Assembly (NCBI GenBank): GCA_013695925.1
Contig: JACCZO010000371.1
Location: 1 to 7,572 of the forward strand
Length of the DNA: 7,572 nucleotides
Origin: Chthoniobacterales bacterium
GTDB taxonomy: Bacteria; Verrucomicrobiota; Verrucomicrobiia; Chthoniobacterales; UBA10450
Reading direction: 5' to 3'
Within the stretch, counting starts at the first letter, position 1. Each line of letters starts with the position of its first letter. Both the position numbers and the translations under genes were made by a program. This document shows positions 1 through 7,046 of this stretch, one piece after another. Under the pieces are notes generated by a model. That model saw only the letters and a list, made by a program, of their open reading frames with translations, did no database searches and had not been told where the DNA came from.

Positions 1-1
1 G

Positions 2-325
2 CGCAATGTTCTCGAGGCGGATACCGTCGCCTGGGTTCTTTTCAAAAACGGCGATCTCACGCACGCGCGCGAGGTGATGCGACGCGCGCTGCGCCAGCGC
101 ACTCCTCTGGCGGAATTCCATTATCACGCCGGGATGATGGCGGCGGCGACCGACGATCGCAGCACCGCCCAGCGCGAGTTGGGCCAGGCGCTCAGCCTTA
201 ATCCGAAGTTTGATCCGCTCCAGGCGCCGATCGCGGTGCAAAAGTTGCGCCAGATCGGTGGGCGCGCGCCTACTTCTTCTTCGTCGCCCCGCTCTTTTGC
301 AGCGCCTTCTTCGCCACCCGACTAA
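2..325 (+). CDS. TPR-repeat protein, C-terminal fragment
   Basis: The reading frame is open from the left edge, so the start lies outside the window; 107 residues are visible before the TAA at 323-325. They contain two consecutive tetratricopeptide-like units. The first runs ADTVAWVLFKNGDLTHAREVMRRAL and the second is the helix pair around FHYHAGMMAAATDDRSTAQRELGQALSLNP, with the usual small residues (A, G) at helix contacts and the NP turn at the end. TPR units are protein-interaction scaffolds, so no enzyme activity or partner can be named from this piece. The last 18 or so residues (serine/proline-rich, after IGGRA) are read from DNA that encodes the lysine-rich tail of the convergent TVP38 gene, and they look like incidental extension rather than conserved domain. 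No hairpin-plus-T terminator is seen between the two convergent genes. An internal GTG/ATG pair at 74-79 is not a likely start because the TPR pattern continues upstream. Confidence 0.75.
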   Translation, partial: RNVLEADTVAWVLFKNGDLTHAREVMRRALRQRTPLAEFHYHAGMMAAATDDRSTAQRELGQALSLNPKFDPLQAPIAVQKLRQIGGRAPTSSSSPRSFAAPSSPPD

Positions 326-971
326 CGAATACGGTGACGGCAATGGTCGCGAGCAGGCCGATCCCGAGAAAGGTCCACTCCAGCGGGCTGTGGCCTTTCT
401 TTCCGCCGGATAACCCGGCCTGACCGATCGCGCCCAGATAAGCGTAGAGGAGAGTCCCGGGAAGCATGCCGATGCAGGAAACGAGCAGGTAAGGCCAGAA
501 ACTAATCGAGGTCAGCCCGTAGAAATAATTGCTGACGTTAAACGGAATGAGTGGGCTGAGGCGGAGCAGCCCGACGATCTTCCAGCCCTGCTCTCCCACG
601 GCCTGGTCGATCGCGCCGAAGCGTTTGTTTTGCTGGGCAAATTTTTTGATTCGCGAGCGGGCGACGTAGCGGGCGACGAGGAAGGCGAGTCCCGCGCCTA
701 ACGTCGCCCCCGCCAGCGCGACAGCGGTCCCGCCCACGATGCCGTAAACCAACCCAGCGGCGATGGTGAAAACCGCACCCGGCAGGAAAAGAACCGACGC
801 CAGTCCATAGACGCCGATGAAAATGAAGGCCCCGGCGACACCCAGGCCCCGAATCCAGTTGGTGAAAGTTTTGACCCATTCTCCGATGGGTAGAAAAGAA
901 ACGGCCACCGAAAGTGCGACCAGCCCGAGGCCGAGCGCGATCCATTTCCAATATCGGGCGAGCCATTTCAT
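270..971 (-). CDS. TVP38/TMEM64 (VTT/DedA superfamily) membrane protein
   Basis: This is a 233-residue polytopic inner-membrane protein. Hydrophobic segments lie near residues 9-28, 43-67, 70-98, 150-180 and 200-218. The family signature is present: LRLSPLIPFNVSNYFYGL, an (L)RxxPxxPxxxxN motif, followed by the re-entrant GMLPGT turn. Length and motif order fit the VTT domain. Members of the wider superfamily act as lipid scramblases or undecaprenyl-phosphate/phospholipid carriers; the substrate of bacterial TVP38 proteins is mostly unknown, so a lipid-handling role is inference. The ATG (971-969) overlaps the TGA of the upstream flavoprotein in a 4-base ATGA, which suggests translational coupling. 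The gene ends TAG after three Lys codons, 56 bases inside the opposing TPR gene. It is the last gene of the minus-strand run. Confidence 0.9.
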   Translation of the reverse strand: MKWLARYWKWIALGLGLVALSVAVSFLPIGEWVKTFTNWIRGLGVAGAFIFIGVYGLASVLFLPGAVFTIAAGLVYGIVGGTAVALAGATLGAGLAFLVARYVARSRIKKFAQQNKRFGAIDQAVGEQGWKIVGLLRLSPLIPFNVSNYFYGLTSISFWPYLLVSCIGMLPGTLLYAYLGAIGQAGLSGGKKGHSPLEWTFLGIGLLATIAVTVFVSRVAKKALQKSGATKKK

Positions 972-2404
972 GTCCGGGCCCTTCGGTAAAGCCAGCTCGT
1001 GATCGAGCGGGCGCGCGGCGTCAGCCGCTTCTTGTTCAATTTCTCGGCTGTCTTTAGAACAAGACTGGCGAAGGTGGGGTAGCCGTAGATGGTGGAGGCG
1101 ATCTCCTTCAGGCCGATGCCGTGTTTCATGGCGAGGACAAATTCCTGAATCAATTCCCCGGCATGTTCTCCCACGAGAGTTGCGCCCAGCACCTCATCCG
1201 TGCCTGGCTTCACCAGGACGCGGGCAAACCCGGTTTCGGCGCGTTCGAGGACGGCACGATCGACCGCTTTCATCTCCTGCTCGATCAGGTCGTATCTGAC
1301 GCCCTTTTTCTTCGCGCTGCTTTCCGTTAGGCCAACAGTCGCCACTTCCGGGTCGAGGTAGGTGCACCAGGGAACGACGGAATAATCGACCTTCTGCCGC
1401 AAAAACGAAAAGGGAACAAGCGTGTTCCGGATCACGATCCGCGCATGATAATCGGCCACGTGCGTGAACTGAAGCTGGCCGACGACATCTCCGAGCGCGT
1501 AGATGCCGGGCTGTGTCGTTTCCAGCCGCTGATCTACCGTGATGCCCTTTTTCGTGAAGGCGACGTTGGCTTTCTGGAGATTGAGATTTTCAACATTCGG
1601 CTGGCGTCCCGCCGCGACCAGGAGCGCGGCGGCGGAGATTTTTTGCCCGCCACTGCGGACGGTCACACCCGCGCCGGTGGCCTGCACGTCCTCGATCTCC
1701 GCTCCGGTCAGAATGCGGATTCCTTCAGCTTCCAGCGCGCTCTGAACAAATTCGCTCATCGGAGGGTCCTCCTTGTCGAGGAGGCGTTTGCCGCGCTGAA
1801 GAATCGTCACTTTCACGCCCAGGCGATGGAACATCTGTCCGAGTTCGCAACCGATCGGTCCGCCACCAAGGATGAGCAGGCTTTCCGGCTTCGCCTTCAG
1901 CTCATCGAAGATCGTTTCGTTCGTGTAATACGAGACCTGGCTCGCTCCGACCGGCTCGGGAATGGCGGCGCGCGAGCCGGTGGCGATGACGAAATTGCGC
2001 GCGCGCAATTTTTGCGCACCGACCACGACTTCGCCGGGCGAACAAAAGCTTGCTTCCCCGCGAAAAACGTCCACGCCTAACGACTCAAAGCGCTCTGCGG
2101 AGTCGAGCGGAGCCAGTTCCGCCCGCTGCGCGCGCATGCTGGCGAAAACCTTGTCGAATTCAAATTCCGGAGTCAGCTTCGGCAGACCCCATTTGTCGGC
2201 GTGCCGCATCCGGTCGAGCAGCCGGGCCGAAGAAATCAAGGCCTTGCTCGGAACGCAGCCGAAGTTGAGACAGTCGCCGCCCATCAGGTTGCGCTCGACC
2301 AGGGCCACCCGCGCGCCGAGCGCGACAGAACCAGCCGCGGTCACGAGACCGGCCGTGCCGGCGCCGATCACGACTAGGTTGTAGCGCCCTTCTCCCTTTT
2401 TCAC
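968..2404 (-). CDS. FAD-dependent pyridine nucleotide-disulfide oxidoreductase (mercuric reductase/lipoamide dehydrogenase-like)
   Basis: From the GTG at 2404-2402 this encodes 478 residues, a normal length for class I flavoprotein disulfide reductases. An FAD-binding GAGTAG lies at 14-19. The redox-active CxxxxC is in GGDCLNFGCVPSKAL (Cys45/Cys50). An ATGSRA segment, a second Rossmann motif GGGPIG for NAD(P)H, and the second FAD site YALGDV follow, and the dimerisation domain completes the chain. It probably transfers electrons from NAD(P)H through FAD to a disulfide or other acceptor. The C-terminal active-site His-Glu of true lipoamide dehydrogenase (HPTxxE) is missing: the region reads YGYPTFAS (about 440-447). 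The vicinal cysteine pair of MerA is also absent. So neither lipoamide nor mercury should be assumed as substrate. A TTG start at 2503 would give 511 residues but overlaps the upstream gene by 56 bases and adds an unrelated proline-rich leader, so I prefer GTG. No clear Shine-Dalgarno precedes it. The pairing with a downstream TVP38 gene, fused in some bacteria, is the main functional clue. Confidence 0.9.
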   Translation of the reverse strand: MKKGEGRYNLVVIGAGTAGLVTAAGSVALGARVALVERNLMGGDCLNFGCVPSKALISSARLLDRMRHADKWGLPKLTPEFEFDKVFASMRAQRAELAPLDSAERFESLGVDVFRGEASFCSPGEVVVGAQKLRARNFVIATGSRAAIPEPVGASQVSYYTNETIFDELKAKPESLLILGGGPIGCELGQMFHRLGVKVTILQRGKRLLDKEDPPMSEFVQSALEAEGIRILTGAEIEDVQATGAGVTVRSGGQKISAAALLVAAGRQPNVENLNLQKANVAFTKKGITVDQRLETTQPGIYALGDVVGQLQFTHVADYHARIVIRNTLVPFSFLRQKVDYSVVPWCTYLDPEVATVGLTESSAKKKGVRYDLIEQEMKAVDRAVLERAETGFARVLVKPGTDEVLGATLVGEHAGELIQEFVLAMKHGIGLKEIASTIYGYPTFASLVLKTAEKLNKKRLTPRARSITSWLYRRART

Positions 2405-2447
2405 TACGCGTAGGAGGCCGGGCGCGGGCGGAAATTCCCCGTCCTGC

Positions 2448-3119
2448 CTAACAAGCGATGGCGTGGCGGCGACAAACGCCGGAGAGCAGTTCCCAGAGTG
2501 CAACCAGGATGCGGTCGGCCGCCTTCGTCACCGCCGCGAAATTTTCCGGACGCACGTGACTCTCGAGGAGCGCGCGCTCGACCGCAGCGTGTTCGCGGTC
2601 GGCCTCGATGTGAACAGTGAAATAGCGATAGCTTTCCGGGTCGTCGAACTGGTAGTGCTTCACCAAGCCGTCGATCTTCGATTCCGAGACCGCTGGGATC
2701 TGGCTTTCGTACGCGTAGAGCGCGGCGAGGCCTTCGGCGATCCCGCCTTCGCGGCAGACCTCGCGGAAGGTGGAGATCAGTTGCGCGGTCTCCGGCCAGG
2801 CCTTGGTCTCGTCCAGTTCGTTAGGCGAGACGCCCAGCGCATTGGCGAAATTCTTCCAGAGCTGCGGATGATTCGGCTCGCCCGCTTCCTCATCGATCAG
2901 GTTGGCCAGGATCTGGCGGCGGGTCGGCTGGTCGTCGCAACGCGCGTGCACGGCGGAGAGGTATGTCGGAAACGCGGCGACGTGCTGGTAATATTGGCCG
3001 GCATAATCGGCCAGCGTTTCCCTGCTTAGTTCGCCACGGGTCCAGGCGAGATAGAAAGGATGCGTCAGGAGATGACGGGCGGCGATCTGTTCGTCGAGGC
3101 AATCAAGATAGGCGTTCAT
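2448..3119 (-). CDS. CADD-family self-sacrificing p-aminobenzoate synthase (TENA/PqqC-like heme-oxygenase fold)
   Basis: This all-helical protein of 223 residues resembles Chlamydia trachomatis CADD (CT610) along its whole length. Shared stretches include AFPTYLSAVHARCDD, IDEEAGEPNHPQLW, AALYAYESQIP and YFTVHIEADREHA. Compared from memory with CADD at a constant offset of four residues, the dinuclear metal ligands are all kept: Glu77, His84, Glu138, His170, Asp174 and His177. So are Tyr23 (the tyrosine CADD sacrifices to make p-aminobenzoate), Tyr39, and Lys148 (reported nitrogen donor). The likely role is cytoplasmic, chorismate-independent supply of p-aminobenzoate for folate, with one product per protein molecule. 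The ATG at 3119-3117 lies 17 bases inside the end of the upstream glycosyltransferase gene, and the TAG stop sits in a copy of the dispersed GTTAGGC word. No other folate gene is in view. Family assignment is strong; activity is inferred from residue conservation. Confidence 0.88.
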   Translation of the reverse strand: MNAYLDCLDEQIAARHLLTHPFYLAWTRGELSRETLADYAGQYYQHVAAFPTYLSAVHARCDDQPTRRQILANLIDEEAGEPNHPQLWKNFANALGVSPNELDETKAWPETAQLISTFREVCREGGIAEGLAALYAYESQIPAVSESKIDGLVKHYQFDDPESYRYFTVHIEADREHAAVERALLESHVRPENFAAVTKAADRILVALWELLSGVCRRHAIAC

Positions 3120-3828
3120 AGGCTTGCAGAGTTTTTAGGCGATCCGGAGGCGCTTGGCAAAGATCATTCGGGTCGGTGCCCAACAAATATTTCCGGGTCA
3201 AAAGCAAATCTTCCCAGGTCGTGCGGAGCGGACCGCGGGCGGTGAAACGTCGGGCGGAAGAGGAAACCGGCGGAGTGAGGCTGACCGTCCTGCCCAGGTC
3301 GCGCAGGCGGCGCGAAAAATCGAGGTCTTCAAAAATCGGGATGTCGCGAAAGCCGCCGAGCCTTTTGAAAGCATCTGCCCTAACGAAAAGTGCCTGGTCG
3401 CCGAGATGCCAGCCGACGACTCGATTCCGCAGACCGGCGAGGCGGGAGGTGAGGGCGAGGATGAGCGAGGGCGAACGATAGCGCCGGGCGAATCCGCCGC
3501 CGAGGACGTGCCGCTGGTCGAGGGCCGCTCTGATCCGGTCGAGCGCCCGATCCGGCAGCCAGGTGTCGGCATGCAGGAAAAGCAGAATCTGGCCACGGGC
3601 CGACGCCGCGCCGCAATTCATCTGTCGAGCGCGGTGCGGTTCGGGCAGCGAGATGACGCGGCAACCTGCTTCCTCGGCGATCGCCCGGCTCGCATCCTCG
3701 CTCCCTCCGTCCACGACCACGATCTCGCTCGGCCCGCGCTCGATCCGCCAGAGGCATTCGGGGAGCGCGGCGCCTTCATTTGCCACCGGGATGATGATTG
3801 AAAACTCGGGATTATTGTGAGTCGCCAT
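3103..3828 (-). CDS. Glycosyltransferase family 2 (TIGR04283-type, rSAM/selenodomain-associated)
   Basis: This 241-residue GT-A fold enzyme starts directly with the nucleotide-sugar domain: FSIIIPVANEGAALPECL (9-26), then VVDGGSEDAS (38-47, Asp40). RARQMNCGAASARG (66-79) and the metal-site equivalent HADTWLP (86-92, Asp88 in a DxD-like position) follow. GDQALFVR (143-150) and IFEDLDFSRRL (165-175) carry the likely catalytic acid region. The RARQMN and GDQ(A/G)xFVR blocks plus the SARRFTARGPLRT tail are typical of the short TIGR04283 subfamily. No membrane segments are obvious. The acceptor is unknown; a lipid carried by the neighbouring exporter module is one possibility. The ATG is 21 bases after the LolA stop, and the gene ends 17 bases inside the CADD gene. 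The best ribosome site is unusually far from the start (separate entry). Confidence 0.9.
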   Translation of the reverse strand: MATHNNPEFSIIIPVANEGAALPECLWRIERGPSEIVVVDGGSEDASRAIAEEAGCRVISLPEPHRARQMNCGAASARGQILLFLHADTWLPDRALDRIRAALDQRHVLGGGFARRYRSPSLILALTSRLAGLRNRVVGWHLGDQALFVRADAFKRLGGFRDIPIFEDLDFSRRLRDLGRTVSLTPPVSSSARRFTARGPLRTTWEDLLLTRKYLLGTDPNDLCQAPPDRLKTLQAYERLS

Positions 3829-3845
3829 GACGGCGATGGTGCCGG

Positions 3846-3851
3846 CCTCCT
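3846..3851 (-). promoter_or_regulatory. Candidate Shine-Dalgarno for the glycosyltransferase, overlapping the LolA stop
   Basis: The minus strand reads AGGAGG here, overlapping the TAG stop of the LolA-like gene (3852-3850) and a copy of the CGTTAGG word. It is the cleanest Shine-Dalgarno in the window. The distance to the glycosyltransferase ATG is 17 bases, longer than the usual 5-10, and no ATG, GTG or TTG lies in frame between them. It may support reinitiation by ribosomes finishing LolA, or be a chance product of the repeated word next to a CT-rich stretch. Confidence 0.45.
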
Positions 3852-4518
3852 AACGACCGAGCGGAGTCGTTATGTCCGTCCCGGCCGGCGGGGTAAATTC
3901 GAAGTTGGAAGGCTCGATCGGAGCGCGTGATTCGTTGGAATAAATGGTCACGATATGATCGCCGTTTGGCTGGACCATCTCGGTGCGTTGCACCTGGAGA
4001 TCGGCATTCATCCGGATGTTAAAAGTCTTGAGCAGCCGTTTCAGTGAAGGATTGCGCGGAGCCAGCTGCAGCTCATAACCGGAGTCCGTTTTGCTCGCCG
4101 AGATGTGGTAGCTGTTCTCGACATTTTCCAGATTGAGTGCGGCGGTCAGGGCGGCGATGCCGGCGTCGAGCGGGGAATGTTTGCCTAACGAGTAGTGCTC
4201 GGCGGACTTGAATTTCGGATAGTAAATCCAGAGCTGCTTGCCGTCGTTGACCGTGACGCTGGGCGAATTGCCCTGGACTTCGCGGCGGAATTTATCCGGT
4301 TTTTGAAACCAGACTTTGCCGGTGCTGCTGATCGGCTTGTTCATCAGGTGAACGGTTTTTTCTTCCTGGAAATCCGCTTGCACCTGTGGGGCCGCGGCGC
4401 GCTTGGCCCGGATGCGCTCAAGCAATGCTTTCACGTCCGGGGGCGCGAGCGGTTCGGCCTGGAGGCCGGTGATCGCGATCAGGATGCAGGAGGCGAGGAG
4501 TGCGAATTTGGAAATCAT
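3850..4518 (-). CDS. LolA-like periplasmic (lipo)protein/lipid carrier
   Basis: This 222-residue secreted protein has a signal peptide of about 21 residues (MISKFALLASCILIAITGLQA), likely cleaved before EPLAPP. Cys11 is inside the hydrophobic core and is not a usable lipobox, so the protein should be soluble in the periplasm. The rest follows the LolA pattern. It has an N-terminal helix (LLERIRAKRAAAPQVQADFQEEK), then strands with GKVWFQKPDKFRREV, DGKQLWIYYPKFKSAEHY, an alpha segment, and closing strands (NIRMNADLQVQRTEMVQPNGDHIVTIYSN) ending in the SNFEFTPPAGTDI tail. LolA proteins shield lipids in a half-barrel between the inner and outer membranes. Here the gene overlaps the MMPL exporter by ATGA (4518-4515), and no LolCDE is in view. 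A dedicated lipid shuttle for that exporter is therefore more likely than the housekeeping LolA. The TAG stop lies in the dispersed CGTTAGG word. Confidence 0.88.
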   Translation of the reverse strand: MISKFALLASCILIAITGLQAEPLAPPDVKALLERIRAKRAAAPQVQADFQEEKTVHLMNKPISSTGKVWFQKPDKFRREVQGNSPSVTVNDGKQLWIYYPKFKSAEHYSLGKHSPLDAGIAALTAALNLENVENSYHISASKTDSGYELQLAPRNPSLKRLLKTFNIRMNADLQVQRTEMVQPNGDHIVTIYSNESRAPIEPSNFEFTPPAGTDITTPLGR

Positions 4519-7031
4519 GTGCCGGCCAGAAGTTTGCGGGCCTCAATAGACATCGGTTCTGCGAGGGCTGCCGCGGGCAGGGTAAAAAAGATGGTGGCGA
4601 AAAGGCTCCAGGCCAGCCCGATGGCGCAGGCCACGCCGAGCCCGCTCAAAGTCGGATTATTGGCCAGGCCTAACGACCCGAAACCGGCGATCGCGGTCAG
4701 GCCGGCGAGGACGACGGGCTTGAGCACGCCGGCCACATCGTGCTCGATTTCGCGCGCGCGTTGCCAGACGAGAAGGACGTAAATGCCGTAGTCGACGCCG
4801 ATGGCGAGAACGAGGCGGAAGGCGAGCACGTTGAGAAGATTGAGCGGGATGTGGGCCAGCTTCATGGTCGCGATCATGGCGCCGATGGCGAGGGCGAGAG
4901 TGGCGAGCTGGATCAGCCAGAGACGCCAATCGCGATAAAGCACGGCGAGGAGGAAGGCGTCGAAGAACGCCATCAGGGTGCTGATCAGGATGAGTTGGCG
5001 ATGCGACCAGGGGATGAGATCGGTGAGAGTAAAGCTCCAGCCGGAAAGCGTCATCGGCACACCGGCCACGGGCAGTTCACGCATCAGCATTTCCTTTTGG
5101 TCGTGCGTCTCGACCGGTTTATTCGTCGTCACGAAACCGACCGTGAGAAGCGGATCGACCGCGAAGTAGCGCTCGACCAGAAACCACCAGCTCGAGGACG
5201 GCGGCAGCGCCTTGCGCCAATCGGGGACCGCCTTCGTGCCGCGGGAGACGGCCTCGAGTTCATCGAGCAGCTTGAATCCCGGAGCGAAACTCTCGCGGCT
5301 GAAGCCTTCGCGCGTGATCGCTTCCTCAAGCGCGCGGCGGGCGGCCGCGAAATCGATCGCGGAGAGGCGCTGCCGGTTTTCTTCGATCAGGCGCGGAGAG
5401 AGAGCGAGCGCGGCGGGGGTGGAAAATCCCTTGATCGCGCCGGTCTTCTCGAGCGAGCGCCAGCGGGCCTCGATCTTTTGCCAATTTTCGTGCAGCTGCT
5501 CCTCGTTAGGCGCCCGGACCACCGCGAGGACCGGTTCCCAGCGGGTCGGCATTTTGCCCATGATCTGGGCGAGAGCGTAGCCGGCCGCGCTCGACTTCGG
5601 TTCCATCGAGCGGGTGCTGGCGTCGAAGATAAGCGGCACTTGCGGGAGAAGCGCGAGAGCGAAAAGAATGAGAAGAATCGGAAGCGCGATCCAGAGGATG
5701 AGCCCGGGCGTGCGCAGGGTCCGACGGACATAGATCCTGACGAGTGCGAGAATCCAGTCGCTCCGCGGCGGGCTGGAATGTTCGCGGGTGAACAAGAAGA
5801 AAACGCTCGTCATGAAAAACGCGGCCACGAGGATGCCGATCGCGATCAGGACACCGAGCTGGGTGAAACCGCCGGAGTTGGCCAGGAGAAGCGCCATGAA
5901 ACCGACCGCGGTCGTCAGCGCGCCGAAGAAAATGGCCTGGCCCAATTTCGCAACCGCGGCCTCAATCGCGGGAGCGTGCTCGGCGCCTTCGTTGCGCGCC
6001 TGCTGGTAGCGGCCGAAAATGAGAATCGCGAAATCGACCCCGAGCCCGATCAGAATCGCGCACATCCCGATCGTGATCATGTTGAGCTCGCCAAAAATGA
6101 GAAGCCCGGCGGCGAGCGCGACGAGGCAGCAGAGAAGAAGTGAAAAACCCATCCCGATGAGCGGGAGCCATCGCCGAAAGCCGACATAAAAAACGCCGCC
6201 GACGAGCAGGATCGAGCCGAGCAGGGTGACGACGATGTCGTGCCGCATGCTGAGGGAGATCTCCGCGACATAAGCCGAGCGGCCCGTGACGAGGACCTCA
6301 AGCGGCCCGGCGCCTTCCCAGCCTTCGCTCGCACTGGCGCGGAACGCGTTCACTTTTTCCATCAAGGCCTGGCAATCGAAGGCACTGATCGTCGGCTGGT
6401 TCGTGACCGCGAGGAAAACGCGCATCGTCCGATCAGGCGAGGTGAGCGGCTGATCCTGTTCGAGGGCGGCATTACCGGAAAACGGCTTCAGCGCCGGCGC
6501 GACCACGCCTAACGGGTCGAGTTGCAGCTCAAACTCCGGCCGGGGCGAGCCCGCTTCGATTTCATGATGCAGACGAGCGAGGCGCGCCTGGAGTTTATCC
6601 GGTTGCAGAATGGCGACGGTGTCGGCGAAGGCCTGCGGCTCGAGATTGAGGAGGAGCGAGACGGCGAGGCCCTGCAGATCCGCGACTGCTTCCGGCGATT
6701 CCATCGGGGAGCCGGCGAGGACGCGCGTGCTCCAGGGTTGTTCACGCAGGCGCTGAGCAAAGACGGGGGCGAATTCCTCCAGTTTCTCGACGTCGTTAGG
6801 CTGGCAGGAGAGGGCGAAGGTCAGCTCGCGGGTCTGGGCGAAATCGTTGTTGTAAACCTTGAGGCCCTGGACCGATTCAAACCTGGCCGGGAGGAGATTG
6901 AGGACCTCGGTGTCGAGAGTGAGGCGGGTGACGAGGACGTACGTGCTGAGCCCAGCCATGAGCACTACCGCGAACCAGACGAGGGCACGATGCTGCGTGA
7001 CGAGACGGGCGATGAACTTCGAGTACGACAT
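4515..7031 (-). CDS. MMPL/RND-family exporter (COG4258-like), two-lobed
   Basis: This is an 838-residue inner-membrane transporter with internal two-fold symmetry. TM1 lies near 17-36, then a large periplasmic domain to about 262, then a five-helix bundle (265-415). The second half repeats this: a helix at 443-464, a periplasmic domain to about 675, and a bundle at 678-825. Each bundle carries the family's GxDxxI motif in TM4: GLGVDFAILIFGRY (329-342) and AIGVDYGIYVLL (743-754). These aspartates probably serve proton coupling. The helix after each, FFGALTTAVGF and VLAGLTAIAGFGSLGLANNPT, is typical of MMPL proteins. HpnN (hopanoids), mycobacterial MmpL proteins and the exporters of aryl-polyene clusters are related and move lipids. 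The cargo here is unknown. The start is 15 bases after the lipoprotein stop, with no strong Shine-Dalgarno; the end overlaps the LolA-like gene by four bases. The three-gene context supports lipid export toward the outer membrane. Confidence 0.92.
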   Translation of the reverse strand: MSYSKFIARLVTQHRALVWFAVVLMAGLSTYVLVTRLTLDTEVLNLLPARFESVQGLKVYNNDFAQTRELTFALSCQPNDVEKLEEFAPVFAQRLREQPWSTRVLAGSPMESPEAVADLQGLAVSLLLNLEPQAFADTVAILQPDKLQARLARLHHEIEAGSPRPEFELQLDPLGVVAPALKPFSGNAALEQDQPLTSPDRTMRVFLAVTNQPTISAFDCQALMEKVNAFRASASEGWEGAGPLEVLVTGRSAYVAEISLSMRHDIVVTLLGSILLVGGVFYVGFRRWLPLIGMGFSLLLCCLVALAAGLLIFGELNMITIGMCAILIGLGVDFAILIFGRYQQARNEGAEHAPAIEAAVAKLGQAIFFGALTTAVGFMALLLANSGGFTQLGVLIAIGILVAAFFMTSVFFLFTREHSSPPRSDWILALVRIYVRRTLRTPGLILWIALPILLILFALALLPQVPLIFDASTRSMEPKSSAAGYALAQIMGKMPTRWEPVLAVVRAPNEEQLHENWQKIEARWRSLEKTGAIKGFSTPAALALSPRLIEENRQRLSAIDFAAARRALEEAITREGFSRESFAPGFKLLDELEAVSRGTKAVPDWRKALPPSSSWWFLVERYFAVDPLLTVGFVTTNKPVETHDQKEMLMRELPVAGVPMTLSGWSFTLTDLIPWSHRQLILISTLMAFFDAFLLAVLYRDWRLWLIQLATLALAIGAMIATMKLAHIPLNLLNVLAFRLVLAIGVDYGIYVLLVWQRAREIEHDVAGVLKPVVLAGLTAIAGFGSLGLANNPTLSGLGVACAIGLAWSLFATIFFTLPAAALAEPMSIEARKLLAGT

Positions 7032-7046
7032 CAGCGCTCGCGTCGG

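Noticed and set aside
261..270. Palindrome GGCGCGCGCC as a terminator between the convergent genes.
   Set aside because: It has no loop and no T run, lies in TPR coding sequence, and such GC palindromes arise easily in this composition.
2405..2503. TTG start at 2503 for the flavoprotein, adding 33 residues.
   Set aside because: It overlaps the CADD gene by 56 bases and adds a leader without family resemblance; the Rossmann fold begins normally after the GTG at 2404.
4486..4518. LLASC near the start of the LolA-like protein as a lipobox.
   Set aside because: Cys11 is inside the hydrophobic core only ten residues from the start, and a normal cleavage site (LQA before EPL) follows, so a soluble periplasmic protein is more likely.
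4740..6143. A 467-codon open frame on the plus strand opposite the MMPL exporter.
   Set aside because: It has extreme Glu/Arg/Asp/His content with no hydrophobic core or known motif, as expected for the antisense of a GC-rich transporter gene. Shorter plus-strand frames opposite the flavoprotein, CADD and glycosyltransferase genes were dropped for the same reason.
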